Shown in pieces: positions 14,346 through 29,000 of a stretch of DNA of 64,000 nucleotides. Within the stretch, counting starts at the first letter, position 1. Each line of letters starts with the position of its first letter. Made by a program: the position numbers and the translations under genes. This DNA is from Paramecium sonneborni (lineage: Eukaryota > Ciliophora > Oligohymenophorea > Peniculida > Parameciidae), in NCBI GenBank assembly GCA_905182985.1, contig CAJJDN010000106.1:89348-153347 (forward strand). The letters are read 5' to 3'. The notes beneath the pieces were generated by a model. The model was not told the origin of the DNA and made no database searches. It saw only the letters and a program-made list of their open reading frames with translations.

Positions 14346-14717
14346 ATGTTAAAATTTGCTAAATATCTCTCAGAAATTGAGCTTTCATTTTTTTACAAAT
14401 ATGGATCCTCTACAGTATTCAATGAATTTTCAAAGGTAATTCTTCTTTATGGAACTATTAATTTTGCAGAATTAGTTATTAAAATTGTTTCCTCAAAATC
14501 AGATGTTTTATTATTTTTTTCTTTCTTTTCTTTAATTCTCCTTTCAGCTGGACTTAGGTGCTTTTTTTTTTTATTTAATTCAAACAATCCTTTGTATCTA
14601 GTCATATTTGATTATTTTGTAAAATATAAAGTACTTGTTATTAAAGGATTTTGCATTAATTATATAAACTATTTTTGTTAAATTATGATAAATAATAAAG
14701 GAAAATTAGCAAAATGA
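14346..14717 (+). CDS. small hypothetical membrane protein
   Basis: 123-residue frame from ATG 14346 to TGA 14715-14717, with the frame open back to about 14226. It has three strongly hydrophobic stretches (for example DVLLFFSFFSLILLSAGLR and NPLYLVIFDYFV), so it would be an integral membrane protein. I do not recognise it. It may be a fragment of a longer gene, since the open frame extends upstream and the neighbours at 11901 and 19506 are decayed. Confidence 0.3.
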
Positions 14718-14819
14718 ATAAAGAATTAATTAAGATAGAGTTTATCAATATTTACCTTTTTTTTTAAATCTTCAACCTTCAACATAAATTTAATAAAAAT
14801 GTGATAAAAGTAGAACATA

Positions 14820-16991
14820 ATGAAATCTTATATTTTGTTTATTTTTTATTTTATTTATTTCAAGCTAAGTATGAATGAAGATGCTAACCTTATATTTGCT
14901 TAATTACCAAGTGAAAAGTAAAATTAGATATAATAGTTGATTAATATTGTATCTAATAATATTGATGAAAAGAGATTTTTTTAAAATAGATAAGATAAAT
15001 TGCTTAACTTGATTGTTAATTTATTTGCTGGAGGTATTTCATCATTAGAAATATTCTTGCGTTTCTCTCAGAGAGATTTGCTTGATAAAGGGTTTACTTT
15101 AAGAGAATCATATATTTTAATACGAGAACTCAGTGGATAATATAACTAGGATATTCGTAGACCAAATAATAGAGAAATAGAAGATTTAATATATGATTAA
15201 GAAATAAAATAGCTTGCTTTATTTAAAATGCCATTGATATAATCAATAGATCTAATAAACTAGAAAAATAAATATATTTTAATTTTAGGACCTTAAAAAA
15301 CTGGTAAAACTTCCTTTCTTTTTAATCTTATTAATATATACTATGATGTTGATGTTGATAGCTTATATAGGGTAAAAAAGAAAATTCAAAAAAAAAATAA
15401 TTTATTTTATGATGAATATTTGATTGAAATGACATAATAGGAGAATTTGATATTCGTTGATTTTATAGGAATGGGAGATTTAGAAAAAGATTTATTTGGA
15501 CATTCTTAAAATAATTATTTTTAAGTATTATTAGAATACGTGTAAAATAAATAAATTTTAGCTGCATTTTTTGTCAATTCAGCTTCAATCAATAGATTAG
15601 GATAAGAAGAAATTTATAGTATTCAAAGATTTTTTGAATTATTCCATCAAACTTTTTCTTAGAAGATATTCTTAATTCTAACTTATTGTACAGATAATAA
15701 TCCTCTTCTTAGTATTTATTCACATAATTATTCCCCTACTCCTTATATTTTGAAAAATAAAATAAATGTATATCAAAGCTAACTTGAATAAAATTAAATA
15801 CCAAATGATGAATTAAAGTTTTGGTTTGGTATTAATAATAATTACTTATATTTTCCTGCTATTGATTTAGATAATGAGTCAGAATAAATATTAATCAATT
15901 ATCATAATATTGAATATTAAGATTTCAAAAAAAATAGTTAATCTATTGAAATAGGAAGCGAGATCTCATAAGATATAGAATAGGATAACTTTAATATTTA
16001 ACAAAATGAAATTCAAGTGACTTAAAGATAAATTTTATAATTTTATTATGAAATTATGAGAAAAGAATTGCTAAAGATTAAATTTAAAATCAATAATATT
16101 TTTTATTCTTAAAATTTAGAACTAATTTAATAAAATAACTATTTTAAAGCTTTATTATAAATAGAAAAATAAATAATTGAATTAGGCACTCAACCATAAA
16201 TTAATAGATTCTAATTACCAAATAAAAATCTATTAATAACTACAAACTATATAGTATCAGAAAATAAATATGAAAAAAAATATTTAAAAGCCACTAAAGG
16301 AAAAAGAATATTGTTTTGTACTGATTGCTAAAAAATTTGTCATTATGATTGTGAACTAGAAAACAAGTCTGATTTAACTGAAGCTAAAAAAATGTGTTAG
16401 AATATTCTAATTAATTATAAATTTTTAAGTTAAATGAAAAATCCTACTAGAATTCTAAGTGAATAAAATTTAGACATATTATATTATTGTAAGATTTGCT
16501 CATAAAGAGATACAGTAGATAAAAAAAATAATAGTAGTGGACTAACATGTTCAATATCAAAACATATTTTAATTAATGAAGTTGCTTTTGATGTAAATAA
16601 TGATATTTATTACATAAGTAACTAATAAGTTTAAAAAACCTTTAAAAAAGAGTATGATCATCTTAAGAATATGAAGCACCTTTATGCATTGCATTAAACT
16701 CTAAATTTGAGACTTTAAATAGAATTTTAAAAACAAATTAAATCCATTAATAATTAAGTAAAAGAAATCAATGAATCTAAAGAAGGATTGGTTCCTATTA
16801 AATTATAAGTGAGAAAAGATCTTTTAGAAAAAACAATAAAAGCAGGAATTGAAATTTAAAGCCGTAATAGTAATGGAATATAAAATGTATATAATAAGCT
16901 TAATCAATCTTCCTAATAATAAATAATTAGAGGTAATAATAAAATTCTATTTTAACTTTATAAAATAGCCTAAAAAGAAATAGAAGATTGA
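14820..16991 (+). CDS. P-loop GTPase-like protein with Cys clusters
   Basis: 723-residue single-exon protein. The N-terminus is hydrophobic (MKSYILFIFYFIYFKLS) and could be a signal peptide, or translation could start at the second Met (residue 18). A Walker A loop GPQKTGKTSF lies near residue 157, followed by DFIGMGDLE near 214, matching the G1 and G3 motifs of AIG1/septin-like GTPases. A strand with KIFLILTYCTDN fits the region near G4. The second half has Cys/His pairs (LFCTDCQKICHYDC near 500, YYCKICS near 555) that may bind zinc, then a charged helical tail. The role is unknown; it probably binds GTP. No introns. The stop is TGA 16989-16991. Confidence 0.65.
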
Positions 16992-17535
16992 TTTATTTTT
17001 TGTTAAATTTATATATTTTAATTCCCAATCCTATCTCTATTTGCTTTTTTAAATGTCAATCTTTTTCTATCTATTGATTGAAAAAATTTTAACATTCATT
17101 GTTAAGTAGACTCATAAAATAACAATTTTTTTTCAACTTTTTTTAATTTAAATTAGATACAGGAAATAAAGGAAAACTATAAATACTGAAAAAAAAATAT
17201 AAAGCATTTAAATTATTAAATTTATATAGACAATTTGGCCCAATTCTTAAAAATATGATATTTTATAATATTGTTATAAAGGCTTTATAAAATTTTTGAG
17301 TTTTAGACACCATTTATAAAAGTTTTTTTAAAATCCTTTTGATGATTGAATAAATCTAAAATTAGAAAAAAAACTTTTGAAAATTTTTAAGAAAAATTTT
17401 TTGTCTAATTAGTTAGTTTGAATATCATTCCTGTCGAAAAATAGAAAGTGCCATTTTTATTGAAAAATCCAGACAATATAAATAATTTTTAAAGAAACAA
17501 ACATTTTAGAAATATTTTTAAAATAATATATAATT
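16992..17535. other. AT-rich intergenic region
   Basis: About 540 bases, rich in homopolymer A and T runs. No coding frame or RNA gene seen. Confidence 0.4.
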
Positions 17536-18168
17536 ATGGGTTGTCATTAATCCAAGAAAGTTCTCAAAGAATCCTCTATGTAAATTAAAGAGGAAGTTGC
17601 CTAATAATATGATCCAAACAGTATGATATAAATATTATGTTAGAAAAAGAGACACAATATTTAGTTATTGTAAATGGAATACTTTTTGATGCCCTTAATC
17701 CTGATGAGTGATACTTTTTTTACTTATTTTGAAAACCTAAATCATGAATTATATCGAAATATATACCATATTTAAATCTTGAAAAAATTAATGGTCATCT
17801 CAACAATGTCAATTTAATATATATTCCACAAATCGAAAATAGTTTCTGTTAGCTTTATTGTGTATGATATAGAAAAATATTTTGCTATAAATATATTTTT
17901 AATCATTTTCTATGAGGTACATTTTTATGCTTTCGATAAAACCAGTATGCTCTAAAGTAGGAGTAATCTTTATAGTAAATTTCTTAAGGATAACTAAGGG
18001 TGCCTTTAACCTTATTTAAAAATTCATTTATTTGCAATTATACCAACAAAATTTTTAATGTACAAGAAAACTAATTGTTATTAGGAATAATTAAATTTAT
18101 ATAACATTTATATTATTTTAATCCATCTATTTCATGATTAAATACTTTATAATTCTAATTTATAATGA
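17536..18168 (+). CDS. hypothetical protein with MGC myristoylation/palmitoylation-type start
   Basis: 210-residue open frame from ATG 17536 to TGA 18166-18168. It begins MGCHQSKKVLKESS, a typical start for an N-myristoylated and S-acylated protein (Gly2, Cys3, basic patch). The first 30 residues look like a genuine conserved N-terminus. The rest is hydrophobic and less convincing, so the true gene may be broken after the first exon or contain an intron I did not find. No domain recognised. Confidence 0.35.
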
Positions 18169-18439
18169 ATCAAAATAAAAAACAATTTGAATAGAACATA
18201 TCATTCAAAAAGGAAAACAGTTTCTAAACTCAATAATAGTTTAAATAAATATTGAAATATAAATTAAATCAATTTTCAGACTATGTTGCATTTATTTTTT
18301 TAACTTAAATACATTTTCTCTAACCATTAAACTTTATTATAAAAGATAGGAAAATAATATTAAATTGTAATTATTGAATGAAGAAATCTTAATATTAATT
18401 CAAGAAAGATTTTTTTTAATTAATAATTATTATATAATA

Positions 18440-19319
18440 ATGAATATGAATTAAACAAAATTGGATTGTTATAATAAAACTTAAGCTGCAGGAAGTGTAG
18501 CTAAAGGAGCAAACAATTTTGTTTCTGGAACATTGATGTCAAATTGGCATGAAGAAGCATAATTAAAAGAGGATACTGGTTTTGGAAGAGCTCCTATTCC
18601 TTCGCATATAAAAAAAAAGCATACAGATTTAATGTTAAAACCTCCTGAAGAAATTTCTCTTTATAAAGAACAAGTAAATTAGCTAGATACAACAACTAGG
18701 TTATTTGGTAAAATATAACCTGATATTCCAAAACCAGCCTCATAAAAGTAAAAAATTAATATATTAAAGTGTTGGAGGCACTATAAATAGAGCTGATTTA
18801 ATACCTAAAGTTGGAAAGAAAGCTTAATTAATAGAATAATAATATTTATAATAAATTTAGACAGAATTAGATTCTCGTGAGGCAGACAGTTTCAGTTAAA
18901 CATAATAGAGATATTTTGATACAACATGTAAATAAGAATTCACTTAAGTAAGAGTAAATAGATATGAATTTAGAAACCAATAGAAAATAATACAATAGGA
19001 AGGAGAGTTATGAGGACATAAAATGGAACTGCAATAGATGCAGATAAAAAAGATGTTGATTTGTTGAGTGACATGGGATTTTATTAAAAGTATCACTAAA
19101 AAATTACTCTATGATAGACCACAACTCTCAACTGATTAATAATTAGCATCAATTTTACCATAAGAATCGTATTTAACAGCAAAACCAATAACATTTTATT
19201 CTGAGAAATAAAGTTAGGGAATAATTTATCAATCGAAACCTGTCAATGAAGTTAGACCATTTCATAAGACTGATGAGTTTGTTAAAACATTTCATCACTT
19301 CACTCATGTCAAGAATTGA
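18440..19319 (+). CDS. conserved-looking protein, possibly ciliary (CFAP-like)
   Basis: 269 residues after removal of three introns: 18748-18769 (22 nt), 18954-18973 (20 nt) and 19090-19117 (28 nt). The result is exactly 270 codons ending at TGA 19317-19319. It has no membrane segment or classical domain. Short motifs such as GTLMSNWHEEAQLKE near residue 30, and the Pro- and Tyr-rich extended style with repeated FG/FYQK turns, recall small microtubule-associated axonemal proteins (CFAP95/C9orf135-like). That link is weak and from memory. The gene structure is well supported; the function is not. Confidence 0.6.
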
Positions 19320-20077
19320 GATTAAATTAAATAGCTAATTATCCAAAATAATCATAATAATTTATTATCACTATTATAAATCAATTCAAATCCTTCAGTT
19401 TTATTCTAATTCTCTACAATCATTTTAATAATAATCCCCTAATATTTTAGGTATTATTTACAACTAACTGGTATTTCAGTTTCGTAATTCTTCATAGATT
19501 TTTAAATGACTGAATTCTTCAATAAAATAAATATTATGGAAAATTCTAACATATAGGAATCAAAAGATAAAATCTCATAGAATAATCTTGAGTATGCGTA
19601 TTATAAAATTTAATTTAATCTATTTAGCCAGAAGATTAAATAGAAAGTTAGAATTGGCAACCTATTAATCATTCTAGGGTTTTATTTAGATTAATTAGGC
19701 CAAGAGTCACTAACACAGCTTTTAGTAAAATTTTATAACAAATTGCAGATGATCAAAAATGCACATCAGTTTGTCTGAAGGCCTTTTTCGAAGGAAATAA
19801 ATTTATAATCAATTAAATATCAATTTTTCTAAATTTGAAAGAAGACTATCCGAATTGTGTATCCTGTATTACCCTCTAACTTTAAAATTTAAGATTCTGT
19901 TAGAATTCAAAAATCTCTCTTATTGTATTTCTATATTTCAATTGAAAATTATTATTAAGTTTTTTAAGAATTTCTTAACAACCAAATAATGTCCACATTT
20001 GCTAAATTTATATGTAAATAATTTTGACTTTTTGTAACTTAGACACAAGATGCACAGTACATAATATAGGTGCTCCT
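19320..20077 (+). pseudogene. gene remnant
   Basis: A 90-residue frame (ATG 19506 to TGA 19776-19778) containing RIGNLLIILGFYLDQLGQES is followed, in another frame, by a further protein-like block (CLKAFFEGNKF onward to about 19970). The change of frame near 19770 cannot be explained by a GT...AG intron of the usual size. The most likely reading is a decayed gene or isolated exon. The rest of the stretch shows nothing. Confidence 0.3.
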
Positions 20078-23000
20078 TCAAATAGTTAAAATCACCATTT
20101 AGAATAAGGAATTAGTATCCTTATTTAAATAATGATTATTTATAATAAAATCTTTTTGACGGGTAGATTTAATAATATATAAATTTAAATATATTTTGTG
20201 AAAACATATTTTTTATATCATTTAGAATCTAACGCATATTTATTTCAATCTCTTGGACTCTGAGATTTTACTTAGGATAATAAATGGAATTAACTTTATT
20301 TAATTTCTCTATTTGTAAAAGTGCTAAATATTATTATACTGCTTATACTTAATTCTTTAAGAAGTTTGTTAAGAATTTAATGAATTATATAAAAAAACAT
20401 TAACAGATTATTTTTTTTTTGCTTAAAATTTTTTAAAAGCTAATTTTAATTTCTAAAAATTTTGCTTTGCTCTTTACCTGCTTTCAATTCTTGGTCTTAA
20501 TATTCTTAAGCAAAAATGATTCATTTTAAGTCTTAGTGGCAAACTTTAATGAATTTTAGATTTAATTAAATCAACTGTTTTTTCCATTTCATTCATATAA
20601 GCATTAAAAATATAAATTAGTAGTTTAGTCAAAATAAATATATTAATTATTAGTAGTGTAAAAAAGAATAAAATTGAAAGATTAAAAAATTGTTCTTCAT
20701 ATCCCATATTCAATGCAATTCCAATAATAATAGAAACCTCACAAATAATAGTGGTCTAATAATCTAGCTAATTTAATCTTGCTGATATAAATGGTTAATA
20801 TTTTAGATTCAAAGACCAATAACTTAAAAGAATAAAATAGATTAAAGATCCTTTTATAATGATAGAGTCTTCATAATAAATTAAAGCTAATATTAGTAAT
20901 TCTTTAGTGATGATTTTAACTATTTCCCAAAAATATGCTTTAGGCTTATACTCATAGTATAAATAGCCAAGTAAACTTTTACCTCTTTTATAAATAAGTT
21001 TGTTTCTTATTTAAAATAAGCTCAATAACATTCCGAGTGGTATTAAAATACCAAAAAGAAATAAAAAAGGTATACAAAAATAGAGAACCCATTTTAAATG
21101 TATCGATGTATCAAATCTAAATGCAACATTAGCTTGTATCCAAGGAATATCAGATATTCTTCTAGTTGAAATAAGAGCTATAAATGATCCAATAATGCTT
21201 GGCTAAAAATAAATATACATATAGATGAGAGCTGTCATTACGATTGGCCCTTTATACTTGACATATTCAGTATAGATTAACATTGAATAAATGATAGAAA
21301 GAATGGTAAAATAAACACAAGGCAGCAATAATTGCCAGATCAATCTTATATAATGAATATCTAAATCTGACATCTCAACTATTTAATATCTATATATTTT
21401 ACTTAAAAAGCAATCCATAGAATAAGATATGTGTTGAATTGGATTTCCTACACCATTTAAAAAATTAAAAAAATTAACTGGCAAACTTAACTTGAAAGTG
21501 GTCAATGAACTGATGATTTGTAAATAATTAGTTAAAATCTTTATTAAGTAAGGTGATTCAATTGAATAAGCAGATTTTATTATATTGGAGAATTAAAATT
21601 ATTAGTTTTAAGCAGAGTTAGCTCCTTTAACACTTAAAATAATAGTAATGAGAGACCTTAATATTAATAATAAATTACCAAATACTGAATCCCATAATTT
21701 ATGCTGCATTATAATTAATATTCTCACATGATCCACAGGAATACTATTAAGATTATGAGAAGTATCCATTTCCTCTGATATTTTTAATATCACATTGCTC
21801 ACACAGAGCCCCTATATGACCCATATAACAAGAGCTATCTCCATAATTCCATTCTCCTAAACAATTCTCTTTCAAATTTTAACATTCTTCTATAAAATTG
21901 TTATCAAAATAAGGTCTCCAAAATCCCTAATTAAATTATATTTTTTTATTACTAAACGTAAATTTAATCCAAAAGATGTAACATTTATTGTAGATTATTC
22001 ATCTCTTATGTAACATTTATTTAAATTAAGTTGATTTGAATATTAATCTAAGGTAGGATCACATTCATGGCAAGAATAGTCTTAAAGTGATTTTATTTCT
22101 CCCACTCGACATTTAAAAGTATTTATATTTACAAATAATTTATAATTGTTATGAAAAGACTAAATTATTACATTATTTTCATCATATTGAGGTATTTAAA
22201 TACTTGTACATGTTATTACTAATTATAAATATGTTTTATTCGTATTTTCACTATCAAAATAGATTATCAAATCATCTAAATTATAATCATTAGTGTTTGA
22301 ATCAAAAGAAACAGTTTTTTAACTCAATAATTTTTAATCTTAATTTTCCTAAACTTTATTTTTTTCGATATCAAATATGAAAGCTTCAAGGAAGCACTTT
22401 GAATTAGTCAAATTATTTAATTTGAAATTTTAATCATCTAAAGCTACTATCCTAAAAGTTAAATTTTAAGATTCTAACAATTCTGTATTTTTATTAAATT
22501 TCTTGTATTGCTTAATTGGAGTTCCACTTGGTAAAAATATCACATTCTACTAATAAACCTCTGTGTTATTAATAGATTCTACCAGATTATAAATAGTTTT
22601 TTCAACTATAAATGTATCGTAGATATATCGATAATTGTTTAAAGTAATTGATAAATGAGTTGGGGTTTAGACAATATTTTACCCAAAATATGACGCTTGA
22701 TTATCAATTACTAAAGAATTAAATTTTTTTATATCTTATCTAAGACTATCTTAAAAATAAATAGCTCCAGCTATATATGCACTGTTATTAAAAACATTAC
22801 AATTTACTATAAATTAAAACGATTAATTTCCACAAAAGTACATAGCTCCACCAATAACTATAGCTTGATTATTAAAAAATATTGAATTTAATATGATTAA
22901 ATTAGTTTGATTAGAAAATAAGCAAGTTCCAAAATCTGCAACATTTTCAAAACATTAATAATTTTAAATAGTTAAGTCATGATTTAATATTTACAAATTC

Positions 23001-26000
23001 TATTCAGGATTTGATGTGAGCAGCCTATTTTATGTTTAAAGTGTTGATGTTTAATCAAATACATCAGAATTTATATAGAGACATCCTGCTTTCCCACAAA
23101 AGTTATTATTAATCATTAGATCTTAAATTACTATTGAGAAAGTTACAAAAGGTTTTTTATTTATTTAAAGATAAATGAGTCCACAGACTGATTTTGAATA
23201 ATCATTATTGTAGAGGTGAATGCCAATCATTACAATCAAATCATTACTTTTTATTGAAGTTATAGCAATCACAGATTATTAGTTAGTAATATTTGTAAAT
23301 TGTATTTTTTAATATAAACATTTAATCTACTCTTCTTAATCTTTTTAATCATCCAATATTAATTATTTTACATTTGAATTAGCTTTTGAACTGCATTACA
23401 TATTATTAATTTTATAAGTAATCTATTAAATTTCACATATTTCTTATATTTCATCTTCATATTATTTAAAATTTTTAAATTAAACTCCCATGATTAAAAT
23501 AGTCGTCGATAAATCTAATTTGAAAAATTAAAAATTTACCTTCTCTGGGTTAAATTAAAATAGTATTCTTTCTTGTAGGAGTTCCATCAGTAATAGTAAT
23601 TTGATTTATTGTAATATTACCCTAATCTAAACTTTCTAAAAATGATTCTCTAAATATTTTTTCAATTAATATGTCTTCTAAGAAGAGCACTGCATTTTCA
23701 ACATAAATCAATACTCGATTATTTAAATCTAATAATACTATTTAATTATTTAAAATTTATTTCAAATAATTTAAAAGTGCAACTTACTGATTTTTTATTA
23801 TTATATTTTTAAGTCTAATTAAGTTTTACAATGAATTTTTCTAAAAGGCTGCATAGAACGCTGACCCTTTTTTAGAGATACATTCTGTTAAAGTCAAATT
23901 ATTAATTGTCAAGTTTAATTTATCATGATTAGACTAAATAAACAAAAAGCTACCATAATCTTTAGTAATAATATTTTAAGCAATAATATTTTGGATTTCT
24001 ATTTTGCATCCACTTATAGGAATTTTAATAAAAATACATCCTCCATTTTCTTCATTATATTTAAAAAAGGTGGTTAAATTTAGGAATTGTAAATTAATTA
24101 ATTTCACTATTTATGCATTTATATAAAGTCCAACACCATTAAGTCCTTATGAGTTTTATATCTAGCTATTTTAAATAACAACAAGATCTGCTTCAAGATA
24201 AGAGTTTCCATATGCATTTTTGTATTAGAATATAGATTTTAAATTATTTTCATTTATTTCCATATTTTAGGGAAATTGCCAATCAATATTCAAAAGTAGG
24301 CGTTAAACATTCTAGTTTGAATTATTTATAAATTAAATATTATCAAATATTATCTATTCAGAAATTATGTTTATCACACTCTCTGTTGTATTAGTGGCAA
24401 AATTATTATAAACTTTGCTTTATTTTATTTTAATTATTCCAGAGGGGCTATTAATTAATAAGGCAACAGCTGAAGCTTTTAAAAGATTTTGTTAATAATT
24501 ATGCAACCAATTATTATTAAATTCCACATATTTAAATTCTACATAAATCATTTAATTAGATATAATAGATATTAGAGAAGCACTAGCATCTTTTTATGAA
24601 GTGATTATAATATTATTTTTTATAAGAAAATCTTTTATTTCAAAATTATCTCTATTTGAGGACGAAGTTTTCTATTATTTTGTATAAGAAATTAAAGCTG
24701 AATTAACAAAATTTAATCTAGTAATTTTAAAATCCTCAAATTTGACATTTTTAACATCAAAAAGCTTAATTAAATTTGGATATTTAGTGTTTGATTAAAA
24801 TATGTTTGAGCAATCATAGTACTAATGTAATAAAAGAATTTGAGGCTATGTAGCCTACAAATCTGTAATTTAGAGCGATTACAAATTTACAAATATGAAT
24901 TCTGATATGCCTAAACCTCTAATAATGTTACAAGATTATATTATGGCATTTTATAATTAAATATAAATTAAGTATGTTAATTATTAATTTAAAATTGTCT
25001 CTTCTTCATTAATAATAATCTATTCAAAAGCTATATTTTTAATTATAATTTCAGATGTTATGGAATTAAAGGCCTAGAAATATAATACTTAAGAGTTAGA
25101 ACTTGATATGAGATTCTTAACATCTAAATTATTGATTTTATATGTCAAGGAGATTTATTTTGCTAATTAATTTTCTCGATTGTTATTTATGAAAGAGGCT
25201 TATCCATGTGAAAAACAATTATATATAGAAAAATAATTAATCTAACCAGATCTTTCAAGTTGTAAGAATGTTGAATCAATAATATCTAAATTTTTTAAAT
25301 CTATTTTTTCAATTATCGTTTATAAAGCATAATCTAATAAAAAAAAAGGTTCTGAGTCTTACAATTTCCCTTATTGAGTAAAATTCGTGACTTTTATTTA
25401 TTCTAGCACATTATCATTGATCAAACTAATTAAAGAAGTATTTCTAAAATTAGAATTAATTTTGATTTAATTAAAACTTACTGATTAAATATAGATGGAC
25501 TTGAATTCTAAGATATTTGTATTTTCAATAATGCTATTTAATATTGAAAAATCTTCTATTTGGATAGAAATTTTCTATTTTGATTAGAATTCAAATTAAA
25601 AAAAGCTTTTTTATCTGTTATTATTCATATTTAAATTTTTTATAATGACCTAGTTAAAACTAATTTTATTTAATTGGAAAAATTAAAAACTAATAAAAGT
25701 AGATACTTCTAATGAAGTTGTAGAGACTACAACTTTCTATAATTGCATCTCTATTTCTTTAAAACTCTATGCATTAACTTTCTTATGATAAATATTTGAT
25801 TATATTATAAATTCTACATTTTCAAAACGTAACAATGTAAAATCGATAAATTGTAGTTCTTCATAAATTATAACTTTCAATTCTGTTTCAATAACAGACT
25901 TCATTATTAATTGAATATCACTATATATAATTTAAGAGTTTACATTGCTGAAAATACATTTTTAGAGAAGGATTAAGTTATGTAACTTAATTATGGAATT

Positions 26001-29000
26001 GAACAAACTTAATCAATGTTTGATTTAAGAATCAATTGGATTTTTTTAATATTCTTCCTGTTCATAATATCATAGATAGCATCATCTTCAAACTAAACAT
26101 ATATTTAATAATTTTACTATGGAAAAGCTGTTTCCTTGTTGATTTTATTAGAGTAATTCTGAAAACAATACATTTTTCTTTTTAAAACTATTTTTTAGAT
26201 CTGGATCTTCAATCAATTAGAACTAGGTTTAGTAATCTTATTCTGAACAGTATAAATTCAATTCATAATTCACTACATTTTAGCAAATCTAAGAATTTTA
26301 ACATGGTATAAATTATCCAAAAATAGTATCATAAGATAAAGTTTCCTGATTTTGAAAAGGTTTAAGACATTAATAGGTATAAATTCTATTTTTCTAATTT
26401 TAAACAAATAATGAATTCAAGATTTTAATTTCATTTTCTGTTCTTTATCTACAAAGTAAACAATAGCTAGGACATATTGAACATTAATTATCAACTAAAC
26501 TTAATAAATTATGATAAATATTTTGACTACAAAATTAACATATATATTAGTCATCTATAAAAACACAGCTTTAACAACTTTAATCACAATATTTAATGCA
26601 TTTATTATTCTTTAAAACATACCCAAAATAGCATGAAGTACAAATGATTTCATAGTCATCTAAATTTTGACTTTAATCTTGATTCCAAAACTATAAAATA
26701 TATATAGATATTTATTTTTACAAAATATGAAACATTAGTTTAAATTCTGAGAAAATTGATAAACAAGACTATGTTTTTTTTCCATTCATCATTATATCCA
26801 ATTGTAGAATGATAACAGGTTTTACAATGTAGGTTTTCAGGACATAATTAACATTATCCAGTTAATCTAGAGGAATAATATCCTTAGAGGCATTAAAGGC
26901 AATAAGCATTGCTCTTAATTTTTTTAGTGTAACACCAATAGCAATTTGTTTATGAATTTGTGCATAGATCTCCTATAACTGTAATTGCTTAGTGTTAATT
27001 TGAAATCAAGCAAGTTGGTAAGACTCCATAATCAACTCCTTCTAAAATAAAATTACTAATAAGTCCGATATAGCAACTCATGTATTCTTAATGATCAATG
27101 CATATATCTATGTCAAATTAATATGATAATTTATCTTAACATAAAGCACATATTGATTTTTCATCTGATAAATCATTAGAAGGTTAAAAGTTATAATCAA
27201 AAGCATTGTATCCAAAATAATCACTTTTAGACACTAAAAACCCATATTAACAATTAGGAATAATAACAATTTTACAATCAATTCCATTAAATCTAATTGA
27301 CATGATCTTAGTATCGATACATTTTAAACATCTTATAAAATACTCTTATGTTTTAATATTTAAGTCTTCTTAACAATATTAACAATAGATTCCACATTGT
27401 TTGCATTATCCTTAATGATTTAAAGTGTATTATCTATATTATTTAACAAAATTACTCTTGACATGTCAAACATTTATATCCAAAATCATTTTCAGGAGCA
27501 TTCTAGCATGTTTTACATTCTTTTGGACATGGTTAACAAATTTTAGACTAATAATTAAAATAATGATTTTCTATGCAATTTAAACAAATATCTTTAGATT
27601 AACAAATGATGCATAATCGAACACATGTTTAACATTAATAGGAATCATAATATCTATTGGTTTTACATTTCATTCTTATTTATGTTCCTAAATGAAATTT
27701 CATGCTAAATTAACATCCAAGTTAAGTAGGTTCACAAAATTCAGATGCTCCTTCTAGTAATTAAAGTTCCATTTCATTATCAATATAATAAATATCTACA
27801 TCAATACTTGATCTTTAGTATTTAATGTAAGCATATGTACTTTATTCCTATAAATAATCAAAAGTACAAATAGGCTTTATATACCAAGTAAATGATTCAT
27901 GAAAACAGTTTCCACAAAATATACCAGTTTCATGATATTAAGGACTTAAAATTATTGATAATATTAAATACCATTAAATGCAAAAGTATTAATTCTTAAA
28001 TAAAACTAAAAAATATCCAAATTAACAATTTTATTCAATTAAGTCTTCCTTTGTAATTATAAAGTTTTAAGAGATTTCAATAGGGTCACACTTTTAAGTT
28101 TTCTCATTGTATTCATTCAGATATAAGCATTCACATGAATTAAATTAGGTTAAAAAATAATTTAATTCTGTTTAACAAGAAATACAATGATATCTTGTTG
28201 GACCATTACAATCCTTACAACTTGAATCACATTCTATAATTAATTTATAGTTTAAATACAATATCCATCATTATTATCTTCTTATTGTCCAGTAATTATA
28301 ACAAAGCTGCCAAATAAAGTTTTGCTTTTTGGCATGCTGATCATTTCTCTAAATAACAAGGTACATTAAATTACAGATCCTGAAAATTAAGAGTTTTAAT
28401 TTTATGTTCCTAAATAATAAATTAATGGTTATTCATTAACAAAATAAAAACGAATTTACATTTTTGCTCCATTAACTGCGTTTCTTCCTTAATCAATTAC
28501 TACAAAATGCCATTGCTAAGTTTTATCATATAAGTAATCTTTTGTAATTGCTAAAGTATTATATTGATTTTATTCTTCATCCTAGTATTACGGAATAGCT
28601 AAAGGAATTTTAATGAATTCAGCTTTAAAATGTATAACAGTTTAATTATTATTTTAAAAGTCAATCTATCTTTTAATTATTAAATACTGAATAATAAAAG
28701 TCCAAAAGTTGCTCTCCTTTTATTCCTAAATCTATCATGTATGGTTATGTCAATGAAAAAGCTGATTGCTCTAATTAATAATATGCTACTTCTTAATTTT
28801 TCAAATAATACTCAAAAGCCTACCAAATATATTATTTTATACTTTAATATAATTTTATTTAATCCAGCATTAGATTGTATATCTTGAGTTTTTTGTTGGG
28901 AATAAAAAAAATGAAAGCTCCAAATCATTTTCAAAGCTTGAACTATCAAATTATCTTAATATATCACTTTTATCTTAAATTGTTTTTTAAATCTAAAAAG

